Positions 10,495 to 18,948 of a stretch of 64,000 bases of DNA are shown here, piece after piece. Origin of the DNA: Kitasatospora viridis (GTDB lineage Bacteria; Actinomycetota; Actinomycetes; Streptomycetales; Streptomycetaceae); NCBI RefSeq assembly GCF_007829815.1, contig NZ_VIWT01000001.1:868001-932000 (forward strand), read 5' to 3'. Below the pieces are notes generated by a model. It ran no database searches and was not told where the DNA came from. It saw only the letters and a program-made list of their open reading frames with translations. The position numbers and the translations under genes were made by a program. Numbering within the stretch: position 1 is the stretch's first letter; each line of letters begins with the position of its first letter.

Positions 10495-12078
10495 ATGGCC
10501 ACCGACCAACCGGGAAAACTGAACAGCTGGCAGCTGAAGTCCGTTCTGACCGTGCTGCTGACCGGGCAGTTGCTGTCCGCCCTGGACCAGACGGTGGTCG
10601 GCACCACGCTGCCCACCCTGGTCGGCCGGATCGGCGGCCTGGACAAGCTCACCCTGGTGATGACGGTCTACCTGGCCACCTCCACGGTGGCCGCCCCGCT
10701 CTACGGCAGCCTGGCCGACCGGTACGGACCCAAGTCCGCCTACCTGGCCTCGATCGGCCTCTTCACGGCCGGCTCGCTGGCCGTCGGGCTGAGCGGGAAC
10801 ATCGTCGAACTGACCCTGTTCCGCGCGCTCCAGGGGTTGGGCGCCGGCGGCCTGGTGGTGCTGGCCTTCACCATCTCGGCGACCGTGGTGCCACCACGGC
10901 TGCTCGGCCGGATCCAGGGGCTGGTCGGCGCGATGTACGCGCTGGCCTCACTGGTCGGGCCGCTGGTCGGCGGCGCCTTCACCCAGTACCTGTCCTGGCG
11001 CTGGTGCTTCCTGATCAACGTTCCGATCGGGCTGGCCTCGCTGGCCGCCGTGGCGCTCCAGCTGCGGCTGCCCGCGGTGGCCCGCTCCGAGCGCCGCGTC
11101 GACTACCGCGGCGCCGGGCTGCTCACCGCGGCCGTGTCGGCGCTGCTGGTGGCCGCGGTGCTGGGCGGCTCCACGCTGTCCTGGACCTCGCCGCAGGTGC
11201 TCGCGCTGCTGGCCGGCGCGGCCGTGCTGGCCGTGGCCTTCGTGGTCAACGAGCGGCGGGCGGCCCAACCGCTGCTGCCGCTCCACCTGTTCCGCAAGCC
11301 GGAGATCGGCCTGGCGATGGCGATCACCTTCGTGGTCGGCACCGCGATGTTCGGCGCCTTCGTCTTCCTGCCGCTCTACCTCCAGGTGGTGCGCGGTGAC
11401 GGCCCGACCACCGGCGGGCTGCAACTGCTGCCGCTGATGATCGCGGTGATGGCCGGCTCCGGACTGAGCGGCTGGCTGATCGCGGTGGTGCTCGGCCGGA
11501 CCAAGCGGGTGGTGCTGCTGGGCATCGCCACCATGACCGTCAGCCTCTACCTGTTCAGCCGGCTGGACGCCGGCACGCCGCGCTGGGAGCTGTGGCTCTT
11601 CGAGGCGGTGATGGGCGCCGGGATGGGCATGGTGGTCTCCAAGCTGATCATCCTGGTGCAGAACAGCGCGGGCCGGTCCGAGATCGGCACCATCACCGCG
11701 CAGGCCGCCTTCTTCCGGATCATCGGGGCGGCGATCGGCACCGCGGTCTTCGGTGCGGTGCTGGAGGGCCGGCTGCGGCACTGGCGCGGCCAGCTCTTCG
11801 GCGGCGGCGCCGGCTCGCTGCCCAACGGCCAGCAGGTCGTCTTCCAGAACCCGCAGGCGGTCCGGGCCCTGGCCGCCACCGACCCGGAGGCGCACCGCCG
11901 GGTGGTGGACGCCTTCGCGCACTCGCTGCAGAGCGTCTTCCTGGTCGCCGTCCCGGTGATGCTGATCGCCTTCGCCCTCGCGCTGTTCCTCCCCGACACC
12001 CAGCTCAGCGCGGCCGGCGGCCACCGCGCCGCGGCCCACCCGCACACCGACGAACCCGAGGGGATCCCCACCCCATGA
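10495..12078 (+). CDS. MFS drug exporter, DHA2 (14-TM) family
   Basis: A 527-aa integral membrane protein with about 14 hydrophobic segments. It shows the DHA2 hallmarks: LSALDQTVVGTTLPT in TM1, motif A GSLADRYGPKSAY between TM2 and TM3, and motif C GPLVGGAFTQYLSWRWCF in TM5. It would use proton motive force to export the product or an intermediate, giving self-protection. It sits 40 nt after the ligase and shares an ATGA overlap with the downstream glycosyltransferase, so it belongs to the same transcript. Confidence 0.93.
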   Translation: MATDQPGKLNSWQLKSVLTVLLTGQLLSALDQTVVGTTLPTLVGRIGGLDKLTLVMTVYLATSTVAAPLYGSLADRYGPKSAYLASIGLFTAGSLAVGLSGNIVELTLFRALQGLGAGGLVVLAFTISATVVPPRLLGRIQGLVGAMYALASLVGPLVGGAFTQYLSWRWCFLINVPIGLASLAAVALQLRLPAVARSERRVDYRGAGLLTAAVSALLVAAVLGGSTLSWTSPQVLALLAGAAVLAVAFVVNERRAAQPLLPLHLFRKPEIGLAMAITFVVGTAMFGAFVFLPLYLQVVRGDGPTTGGLQLLPLMIAVMAGSGLSGWLIAVVLGRTKRVVLLGIATMTVSLYLFSRLDAGTPRWELWLFEAVMGAGMGMVVSKLIILVQNSAGRSEIGTITAQAAFFRIIGAAIGTAVFGAVLEGRLRHWRGQLFGGGAGSLPNGQQVVFQNPQAVRALAATDPEAHRRVVDAFAHSLQSVFLVAVPVMLIAFALALFLPDTQLSAAGGHRAAAHPHTDEPEGIPTP

Positions 12079-13997
12079 CCTCCGCACTCACGTCCTCCGC
12101 AACTTCCACGGCCACCCGCGACACCCTCGGTGCGACCCCCGATCGCACCGCCCGCCGCACCGGCAACGGCTACCGGATCGCCCTGCTGGCGATCCTGCTG
12201 CTCGCCGCCGGGCTCGACCTGTGGTCGCTCTCCGGCACCGGCTTCGACAGCTACTACGGCGCCTCCGCGTTCAGCGGCGCGCACAGCTGGAAGGCCTTCT
12301 TCTTCGGCTCGCTGGACACCGGCAACTTCATCACCATCGACAAGCCGCCGCTGGCCTACTGGCTGGAGTCGCTCACCGCCCACGCGCTCGGCTTCGGCGC
12401 GTTCAGCGTGCTGCTGCCGCAGGCGCTGGCCGCCGTCGGCACCACCGCGGTGCTGGCCCGCACGGTGCGGCTGGTCTGGGGCGAGGTGGCCGCCCTGCTG
12501 GCCGCCGCCGCCTTCGCGCTGACCCCGGTCACGGTGACGATGGCCCGCAGCAACCACCCCGACATGGTGCTCACCCTGCTGATGACGCTGGCCGCCTGGG
12601 GCTGGGTCTCGGCGGTGCGCACCGGCCGCACCGCACCGCTGGTCTGGGCCGGCGTCGCGCTCGGCCTCGGCTTCATGACCAAGATGTGGGCGGCCTGCCT
12701 GCCGCTGCCGGCGCTGGCCGTGGTGTACGCGCTGGCCGCGCCCGGCCCGGTGCGCCGCCGACTGGCCCAACTCGCCGCCGCCACCGCCGCCCTGGTGGTG
12801 GTCGGCGGGGCCTGGATCGCGGTGGTCGCGCTCACCCCGGCGGCCGACCGGCCGTACATCGGCAGCACCAACGGCAACAGCATCCTGCAGAGCTTCTGGG
12901 ACTACAACGGGCCCGGCCGGCTGTTCGGCGCCGACTCGCCCGCCTCGGTGCTGCCGCCCGGCGTGCCGGACAAGGTGCTCGGCGCCACCCCCGGCCTCGG
13001 CCGGATGTTCGCCCCGGACGTGGCCGGACAGATCGGCTGGCTGCTGCCGCTGGCCGCCGCCGGGCTGGCCGCCGGGCTGTGGACCGCCCGGCGGGCGGTG
13101 CGCACCGACCCGGGCCGGGCCGCGTTCCTGATGTGGGGCGGCTGGGCCGCGCTGCACCTGCTGGTCTTCAGCTTCGCCCAGGGCCAGTGGCACGCGTACT
13201 ACACGGTCGCGCTGGCCCCGGCGGTCGCCGCACTGGCCGGCGGCGGGCTCGCGGTGATGATCCGTCACCGCCTGGCCCTGCTCACCGCGCTGGGCCTGGG
13301 CGCCACCGTCGGCTGGGACCTGCTGCTGCTGGACCGCACCCCGCACTACCTGCCCTGGCTGCGCCCCGCGGTGGGCGTGGTCGGCGCGGTGGCGGTGCTG
13401 CTGGCCGGCGCCGACCTGCTCACCACCCGGCTGGCCGGCCGCACCACCAACGGCCGCCGGTTCGCCGCCGGCGCGGCCGCGGTGGCGATGGCCGCCGCGC
13501 TGGCCGGACCGGCCGCCTACGACGTGACCACGGTCCGGGTGGGTTCGCCGGGCGGGCTGTCGCAGGCCGGCCCGCTGCAGCAGCCGGTGCTGCCCACCGT
13601 GGTCTGGGAGTCGCTGCCGATGATCCTGGGCAAGCACCAGGGCCTCGACCCGCGGATGACCGGATTCCTGGAGCAGAACCGCGGCAAGGCCCGCTGGCTG
13701 CTCGCGGTGCCGGACGGCCCGACGGCCGGCACGTTCATCCTCGGCACCGGCCAGCCGGTGCTCGACATGGGCGGCTTCCGCGGCACCGACCCGGCGCTCA
13801 CCGCCGACCGGCTGCAGGCCCTGGTGGCCTCCGGCGAGCTGCGGTTCGTGCTGAACGGGCCGCCGCTGGGCGGGGTCCGGCCGGACCCGGTGGGCGTGGC
13901 CCGCAGCGCCTGGATCACCGCCCACTGCACCCCGCTCGGCGGCGGCACGCCCGCGCCCCCCGGGACGCCGGTCCTCACCGACTGCGCCCCGCACTGA
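12075..13997 (+). CDS. GT39-type integral membrane glycosyltransferase
   Basis: A 640-aa polytopic membrane protein of the ArnT/PMT-like dolichyl-phosphate-sugar glycosyltransferase family. The first periplasmic loop carries DTGNFITIDKPPLAYW, with the Asp and the D-K-P-P signature of the family, followed by about 11 membrane spans and a C-terminal extracytoplasmic domain (from about residue 500) containing GGFRGTDPALT. Such enzymes move a sugar from a polyprenyl-phosphate carrier to an acceptor on the outer membrane face. In a biosynthetic run, next to an exporter and an acyltransferase, it could glycosylate an exported product, which is unusual; a cell-envelope role is the alternative. It overlaps the exporter gene by 4 nt. 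Confidence 0.85.
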   Translation: MTSALTSSATSTATRDTLGATPDRTARRTGNGYRIALLAILLLAAGLDLWSLSGTGFDSYYGASAFSGAHSWKAFFFGSLDTGNFITIDKPPLAYWLESLTAHALGFGAFSVLLPQALAAVGTTAVLARTVRLVWGEVAALLAAAAFALTPVTVTMARSNHPDMVLTLLMTLAAWGWVSAVRTGRTAPLVWAGVALGLGFMTKMWAACLPLPALAVVYALAAPGPVRRRLAQLAAATAALVVVGGAWIAVVALTPAADRPYIGSTNGNSILQSFWDYNGPGRLFGADSPASVLPPGVPDKVLGATPGLGRMFAPDVAGQIGWLLPLAAAGLAAGLWTARRAVRTDPGRAAFLMWGGWAALHLLVFSFAQGQWHAYYTVALAPAVAALAGGGLAVMIRHRLALLTALGLGATVGWDLLLLDRTPHYLPWLRPAVGVVGAVAVLLAGADLLTTRLAGRTTNGRRFAAGAAAVAMAAALAGPAAYDVTTVRVGSPGGLSQAGPLQQPVLPTVVWESLPMILGKHQGLDPRMTGFLEQNRGKARWLLAVPDGPTAGTFILGTGQPVLDMGGFRGTDPALTADRLQALVASGELRFVLNGPPLGGVRPDPVGVARSAWITAHCTPLGGGTPAPPGTPVLTDCAPH

Positions 13998-14081
13998 CCT
14001 CACCGAACCGCACCACCTGATCAACCTTCACCAATCGCTTCGCCGGTCGTCCCTGACCGCCCGTCACCGAACGAGGTTCCG

Positions 14082-15320
14082 ATGTCCAACGCGATCCTGT
14101 CCCCCGACGCGACCAGACCCGCGCCTGCCGACGCGCAGGCCCAGAACGGCACCCGACTGAACTCGCTGACCGGCCTGCGCGCGCTGGCCGCCCTCGGCGT
14201 CTTCCTGGCCCACCTGAACGTCTTCCTGCCGGTCCCCGGCACCCACGGCTGGTTCGGCCTCGGCGGCGCCGGCGTCCCCTACTTCTTCGTGCTGTCCGGC
14301 TTCGTGATCGCCTGGTCGTTCAGCGACCGGGACACCGCCCGGCGGTTCTACGGCCGCCGGTTCGCCCGGATCTGGCCGCTGATGCTGGCCGCCACGGTCG
14401 CCGGGGTGGCGCTGGCCCTCTGGTTCGCCAAGGGCAGCGACACCGACGAGACCCTGCTGCTCGGCACCGCCAGCGTGCTGCTGGTGCACGCCTGGAACCG
14501 CAACGGCCTGCTGACCTCGCCGGACCCGGTCAGCTGGCCGGTCTCCGTGGAGGCCGCCTTCTACCTGCTCTTCCCGGCCGTGGTGCGGCCGATGCTGCGC
14601 CGCTCGCTGCGTCAGCTCGCGGTGCTGGCCGTGCTGTTCGTGCTGGTCGGCTGGGGCATCAAGACCTACCTCTGGCTCAACTGGCCGGTCGGCACCCGGC
14701 TCGACACGACCGGGTTGAACGCGATGGTGCTGGGCACGATGTCACCGCCGGCCCGGGTGAACGAGTTCCTGCTCGGGGTCGCCGCGGCGGCCGCGATGCG
14801 CAAGGGCTGGCGCAGCCCGGTCCGCCCGTGGGTGCCGGTCACCCTGCTGGTGGTGGCCCTCGGCGTGCTGATGCACTACCAGAACGCGCCTTGGCGGACC
14901 ATCACCCTGTACGACGCCCTCGACCCGGTCTGCGCGCCGATCTTCGCGCTGCTGATCGTCTCGGTCGCCACCCGCGAGCTGGCCGGCGTCCGGTCGGTGC
15001 TCGGCTCCCGGCCGGTGGTGGCACTCGGCAACTGGTCGTACGCCTTCTTCCTCTTCCACTACCTGGTGCTCTACGTGGTCGGCTCGCTGGCCCTGCACCG
15101 GCACTCGCTCAACGACTTCTTCTACCAGCAGGTCCCGGCCACCTGGGCCAACCTCGGCTGGGCCGGTCTGGCCCTGGTGATCTCGGTCGCCCTGGCCGGG
15201 GCCCTGCACCTGCTCTACGAGCAGCCGCTGGAGCGAGGGCTCCGCGCACTGTTCGGCGCCCGCCGCGGCACGCGGGCGGCAACCGTTCCCGGTACGTCTA
15301 CTCCTAGGGAGACGCAATGA
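14082..15320 (+). CDS. Acyltransferase-3 family membrane protein (OafA/YrhL-like)
   Basis: A 412-aa integral membrane acyltransferase with about 10 spans. The N-terminal region LNSLTGLRALAALGVFLAHL contains the RalaAl motif and the conserved His of the AT3 family, followed by GGAGVPYFFVLSGFVI and RRFARIWP, all hallmarks. Members O-acylate sugars or macrolides (such as the mycarose acyltransferases). Its place after a membrane glycosyltransferase suggests acylation of the attached sugar or of the aromatic product. Its stop overlaps the start of the RCC1-repeat gene. Confidence 0.9.
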   Translation: MSNAILSPDATRPAPADAQAQNGTRLNSLTGLRALAALGVFLAHLNVFLPVPGTHGWFGLGGAGVPYFFVLSGFVIAWSFSDRDTARRFYGRRFARIWPLMLAATVAGVALALWFAKGSDTDETLLLGTASVLLVHAWNRNGLLTSPDPVSWPVSVEAAFYLLFPAVVRPMLRRSLRQLAVLAVLFVLVGWGIKTYLWLNWPVGTRLDTTGLNAMVLGTMSPPARVNEFLLGVAAAAAMRKGWRSPVRPWVPVTLLVVALGVLMHYQNAPWRTITLYDALDPVCAPIFALLIVSVATRELAGVRSVLGSRPVVALGNWSYAFFLFHYLVLYVVGSLALHRHSLNDFFYQQVPATWANLGWAGLALVISVALAGALHLLYEQPLERGLRALFGARRGTRAATVPGTSTPRETQ

Positions 15321-16483
15321 ACGCAGTCCTGACCGCTTGGGGCGACAACACCAACGGGCAGCTCGGCGACGGCAGCACCACCACGCAGAGCAGCCCGCTG
15401 ACCGTCCAGGGCCTGGAGGGGGTGGTGACGGTGGAGGCCGGCAGCGGCCACGTGGTGGCCCTGCTGGAGGACGGCACGGCCGTCGCCTGGGGCCGCAACG
15501 CCTTCGGCCAGCTCGGCGACGGCAGCGTGGAGAACCAGTCCCGTCCGGTGCCGGTGCGCGGCCTGCGCGGCATCAAGCAGATCGAGCCGGGCGGCGGCCA
15601 CACCCTGTTCCTGCTCGACGACGGCACCGTCTGGGCCGCCGGGGCCGGCTTCTTCGGCTGCCTCGGCCCCAAGTACCGCGCGGTGCAGCCGGTTCCGGTG
15701 CGGGTGGAGGAGCTGAGCGGCGTCCGCCAGATCGCCTCCGGCGGCGGCCACGCGCTGGCCCTGCTGGACGACGGCACGGTCTGGAGCTGGGGCCGGGACG
15801 ACTTCGGCCAGCTCGGCGACGGCCCCGGGGCGGACTCCCGCCCCGGCCGCTCGGTGCAGGAGCACAACGGCCGCAGCTACCCCAACCGCTACGTGCCGGC
15901 CCTGGTCGAGGGGCTCGGCGAGGTCCGGTCGATCGCGGCCGGCGGCGGGCACAGCCTGGCCGTGCTGGCCGACGGCTCGCTGGCCGCCTGGGGCTGCAAC
16001 GACCGCGGCCAGCTGGGCGACGGCACCATGAACCACCGCTCCAGCCCGGTCAAGACCCTGGAGCTGTCCGGGGTGGCCTCGCTGGCCTGCGCCTACCACC
16101 ACACGCTGGCCCTGCTGGAGGACGGCACCGTCCGCGCCTTCGGGGTGAACGACCGCGGCCAGCTCGGCGACGGCACCACCACCCACCGCACCAGCCCGGT
16201 GCGGGTGCTGGGCCTGCGCGGCGCCAAGGCCGTGGTCGCCAGCGGGGGCGGCGGCGACGTCGACCCGGGCGACATGGGCCACAGCATGGCGCTGCTCGAC
16301 GACGGCACCGTCTGGGCCTGGGGCTGCAACGACCACGGCGAGCTGGGCGACGGCAGCACCGACGAGCACCAGACCCCGGTCCGGATCCCCGCGCTGTCCG
16401 ACATCCGGCACATCACGGCCGGCGGCGAGGTGCCGCACTTCCGGGAGAACCCGGGCGGCGGCTACGGCCTCGCCCTGCGATGA
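15317..16483 (+). CDS. RCC1-repeat seven-bladed beta-propeller protein
   Basis: A 388-aa protein made almost entirely of RCC1-type repeats. I count seven repeats with the pattern (A/S)WGxNxxGQLGDG: six clear ones and a degenerate third (AAGAGFFGCLG), enough for one closed seven-bladed propeller. There is no signal peptide, membrane span or catalytic motif, so it is probably a cytoplasmic binding or scaffold protein. RCC1-fold proteins in Streptomyces include the secreted beta-lactamase inhibitor BLIP-II, but that protein is exported. Its ATGA overlap with the acyltransferase gene ties its expression to the tailoring enzymes. I cannot assign a function. Confidence 0.85.
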   Translation: MNAVLTAWGDNTNGQLGDGSTTTQSSPLTVQGLEGVVTVEAGSGHVVALLEDGTAVAWGRNAFGQLGDGSVENQSRPVPVRGLRGIKQIEPGGGHTLFLLDDGTVWAAGAGFFGCLGPKYRAVQPVPVRVEELSGVRQIASGGGHALALLDDGTVWSWGRDDFGQLGDGPGADSRPGRSVQEHNGRSYPNRYVPALVEGLGEVRSIAAGGGHSLAVLADGSLAAWGCNDRGQLGDGTMNHRSSPVKTLELSGVASLACAYHHTLALLEDGTVRAFGVNDRGQLGDGTTTHRTSPVRVLGLRGAKAVVASGGGGDVDPGDMGHSMALLDDGTVWAWGCNDHGELGDGSTDEHQTPVRIPALSDIRHITAGGEVPHFRENPGGGYGLALR

Positions 16484-16577
16484 CCGCCCGGCCCGGGCCC
16501 CGCACCACCCGTCAGGCGACCCACCGACCCACGAACCGTCCCACCTACCGACCCGCGCACCGACGAGGAGAATTCCG

Positions 16578-17597
16578 ATGACCGAACCGCGTACCTCCCC
16601 GATGGACCTGCTGGAACTGATGTGGCCGGCCACCGTGCCCAGCCTGGCGGTCGCCGCCGAGCACCGGATCGCCGACCTGCTGGCCGACGGCCCGAAGTCG
16701 GTGGCCGAGCTGGCCACCGCCTCCGGCACCCACCAGCACTCGCTGCACCGGGTGCTCCAGCTGCTCGCCGAGGACCAGGTCTTCGCCGAGACCGAGCCCG
16801 GTGTGTTCGCCAACACCCCGCTCTCCGAGCTGCTGCGGCCCGACGTGCCGGGCTCGCAGTACGCGATGGCGCGGCTGGTCGGCACCAAGTGGCTGTGGGA
16901 CTGCTGGGGCGGGCTGGACCACAGCGTGACCACCGGCAAGGCCGCCTTCGACGAGATCCACCAGCTCAACACCTGGGCCTGGCTGGGCCGCAACCCGGAG
17001 CAGGGCCGGCTCTTCAACGAGGCGATGACCAGCTTCTCCGAGGCGCTCGGCCCGGCGGTGGCCGCGGCCTACCAGGGCTTCGGGCGGGCCAAGGTGGTCG
17101 CCGACCTGGGCGGCGGCCAGGGCAGCTACCTGGCGGCGATCCTGGCCGCCCACCCGTCGGTGGAGCGCGGCGTGCTGGCCGACCTGGAGCCGGTGGTCGA
17201 GCAGGCCCGGGCCCGGGCCGACCTGGCGCCGCTGGTGGCGGCCGGCCGACTGGACTTCGCCCCCGGCGACTTCTTCGGCGGCGTGCCGGCCGGCGTGGAC
17301 CTCTACACCACCAAGCAGATCGCGCACTCCTGGGACGACGCCAAGCTGGTCGAGCTGCTGCGCCGCTGCCGCAAGGCCTCCCCGACCGCGAAGATCGCGA
17401 TGACCGAGCTGGTGCACACCCAGGACACCTCGCGGTTCACCAAGAGCTTCGACCTGGTCATGCTGGTCACCATGGCCGGCACCATCCGCACCGCGGCCGA
17501 CTTCACCCGGGTCTTCACCGAGGCGGGCTACCGGGTGACCGGGGTGCTGCCGACCGGCACCGCGTTCTCCGTCATCGAAGCCGAGCCGGTCGACTGA
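16578..17597 (+). CDS. SAM-dependent O-methyltransferase (plant-type/TcmO-like family 2)
   Basis: A 339-aa class I methyltransferase of the O-methyltransferase family 2. An N-terminal winged-helix dimerisation domain (IADLLADGPKSVAELA) precedes the SAM-binding loop VADLGGGQGSYLAAILA, the acidic LADLEPVV segment, GDFFGGVPAGVDLYTTKQIAHSWDD (with the conserved H-W-D region) and a final TGTAFSVIEAEP strand. Enzymes of this family methylate phenols in bacterial aromatic polyketide pathways, so 6-MSA or the type II core are reasonable acceptors. A GAGGAG ribosome site precedes the ATG. The stop overlaps the next start (TGATG). Confidence 0.92.
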   Translation: MTEPRTSPMDLLELMWPATVPSLAVAAEHRIADLLADGPKSVAELATASGTHQHSLHRVLQLLAEDQVFAETEPGVFANTPLSELLRPDVPGSQYAMARLVGTKWLWDCWGGLDHSVTTGKAAFDEIHQLNTWAWLGRNPEQGRLFNEAMTSFSEALGPAVAAAYQGFGRAKVVADLGGGQGSYLAAILAAHPSVERGVLADLEPVVEQARARADLAPLVAAGRLDFAPGDFFGGVPAGVDLYTTKQIAHSWDDAKLVELLRRCRKASPTAKIAMTELVHTQDTSRFTKSFDLVMLVTMAGTIRTAADFTRVFTEAGYRVTGVLPTGTAFSVIEAEPVD

Positions 17598-18886
17598 TGG
17601 GCGCCGGGAGCATCCGACCGCCGGAGCCGGCGGCGGACTTCGGGCCGGAGCCCGCGGCCTGGGTGCGGCAGCACGCGCTGCCGCTGGACTCGACCGACCC
17701 GGCGGCCCCGGCCACCGACCTGCGCCCGCTCGGCGAGGCCACCGCCCCGGCGGTGGTGGTCGGGGTCGGCGGGTCCAGCTACGGCGGGCACGAGCACTTC
17801 ACGCTGGGCGAGCGGATCATCCGTCACCTGGTCGAGGAGCGCGGCTTCCGGACCGTGGCCACCGAGGAGGACTGGGGGTTCGGCCGCGAGCTGGACCGCT
17901 ACGTGCTCACCGGCGAGGGCGACCTGGACGCGCTGATGGCCACCGCCAACCTGCCGTGGCGCACCGCCGAGGTGCGGGACGTGCTGCGCTGGCTGCGCCG
18001 GTACAACGAGACCCACGCCGAGCCGGTCCGGTTCGCCGGGGTCGGCGCCTTCGACACCCGTCCGCAGCTCTACGACGCCGTGCTGGCGCACGTGGCCAAG
18101 GCGGCGCCGGCGGCGCTGGCGGAGCTGACCGGGCACCTGTCCGTGCTGCGGCCGGACCGGCCGGGCTTCGTGGGCTGGTTCATCGGCCAGGTGGCGGACA
18201 AGGAGCCGTACGTCGAGCACGCCCGGGCGGCGCTGCGGCTGGTCGAGGAGCTGCCGCACGAGGAGGGCGACGAGGAGCACGCCTGGGCCGTGCAGGACAC
18301 CCGGCAGATCCTCTACTTCTACGAGCACTACGCCCACCACCTGATCGACGACGGCTACCGGGACGCCCGGATGGCCGACAACCTGCGCTGGTGGCGGGAG
18401 CGCACCGGGAGCCGGATCGTCTACTGGTCGACCACCGCGCACAGCGCGGACGCGGCGCAGCTGGCGGTCGCGGTGCCGCCCCGGCCGGCCCTGACCTTCC
18501 GCACCACCGGCTCGCACCTGCGCGAGCACTACGGCGCCGGCTACCTGTCGATCGGCCTGACCTTCGACCGCGGCACGGTCAACTCCGGTTGGAGCATGCC
18601 GCCGTTCACCGCCCGTCCGCTGCCCGCGCCGAGCGGGCCGGCCGGGTTCGCCGAGCGGCCGCTGGCCGAGGCGGGCCTGCCCCGCTACCTGCTGGACCTG
18701 CGCGGCGAGGTGCCGCCGGCGGTGCGGGCCTGGCTGGACGCGCCGGCCCCGACCCGGATCATCGGTTCGATCTACGACCCGGAGCACCAGCCGGCCGAGG
18801 CGTACCGGATGTCCGGCGGCTCGCTGGCCGGGTGGTTCGACCTGCTGGTGCACTGCCAGGAACTGACGCCGAGCCAGGTGCTGTGA
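17597..18886 (+). CDS. Erythromycin-esterase-family protein with altered active site
   Basis: A 429-aa protein of the erythromycin esterase (EreA/EreB-like) fold. The family block is clear: a hydrophobic strand, GGSSYGGHEHFTLGERIIRHL, then GFRTVATEEDW, and later RIVYWSTTAH. But where working esterases have GExxHG, this protein has G in place of the Glu and Tyr in place of the His, and the WaHNaH segment has become WSTTAH. Only the later Glu (ATEE) and the last His are kept. It is therefore unlikely to hydrolyse macrolides by the known mechanism and may be a tailoring or binding protein. Last gene of the plus-strand run; a strong hairpin follows 3 nt later. Confidence 0.85.
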   Translation: MGAGSIRPPEPAADFGPEPAAWVRQHALPLDSTDPAAPATDLRPLGEATAPAVVVGVGGSSYGGHEHFTLGERIIRHLVEERGFRTVATEEDWGFGRELDRYVLTGEGDLDALMATANLPWRTAEVRDVLRWLRRYNETHAEPVRFAGVGAFDTRPQLYDAVLAHVAKAAPAALAELTGHLSVLRPDRPGFVGWFIGQVADKEPYVEHARAALRLVEELPHEEGDEEHAWAVQDTRQILYFYEHYAHHLIDDGYRDARMADNLRWWRERTGSRIVYWSTTAHSADAAQLAVAVPPRPALTFRTTGSHLREHYGAGYLSIGLTFDRGTVNSGWSMPPFTARPLPAPSGPAGFAERPLAEAGLPRYLLDLRGEVPPAVRAWLDAPAPTRIIGSIYDPEHQPAEAYRMSGGSLAGWFDLLVHCQELTPSQVL

Positions 18887-18889
18887 GCA

Positions 18890-18933
18890 CGCCGGAGCGG
18901 GGTGCGCCCAGGTGGGCGCACCCCGCTCCGGCG
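18890..18933. terminator. Perfect 21-bp hairpin, bidirectional terminator
   Basis: Arms at 18890-18910 and 18913-18933 are perfectly complementary over 21 bp with a 2-nt spacer, lying between the convergent esterase-like gene and pqqE. There is no T-run, as is common in high-GC actinomycetes. It should stop transcription from both sides. Confidence 0.85.
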
Positions 18934-18948
18934 TTGTCGGACGGTGTG

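Noticed and set aside
16500..16570. CCGACCC-rich degenerate repeats before the O-methyltransferase gene
   Set aside because: Short and irregular; compatible with base composition of intergenic DNA rather than a defined repeat.
17597..18886. Macrolide resistance esterase
   Set aside because: Fold matches but the catalytic Glu/His positions are Gly/Tyr and Thr; no macrolide PKS is present.
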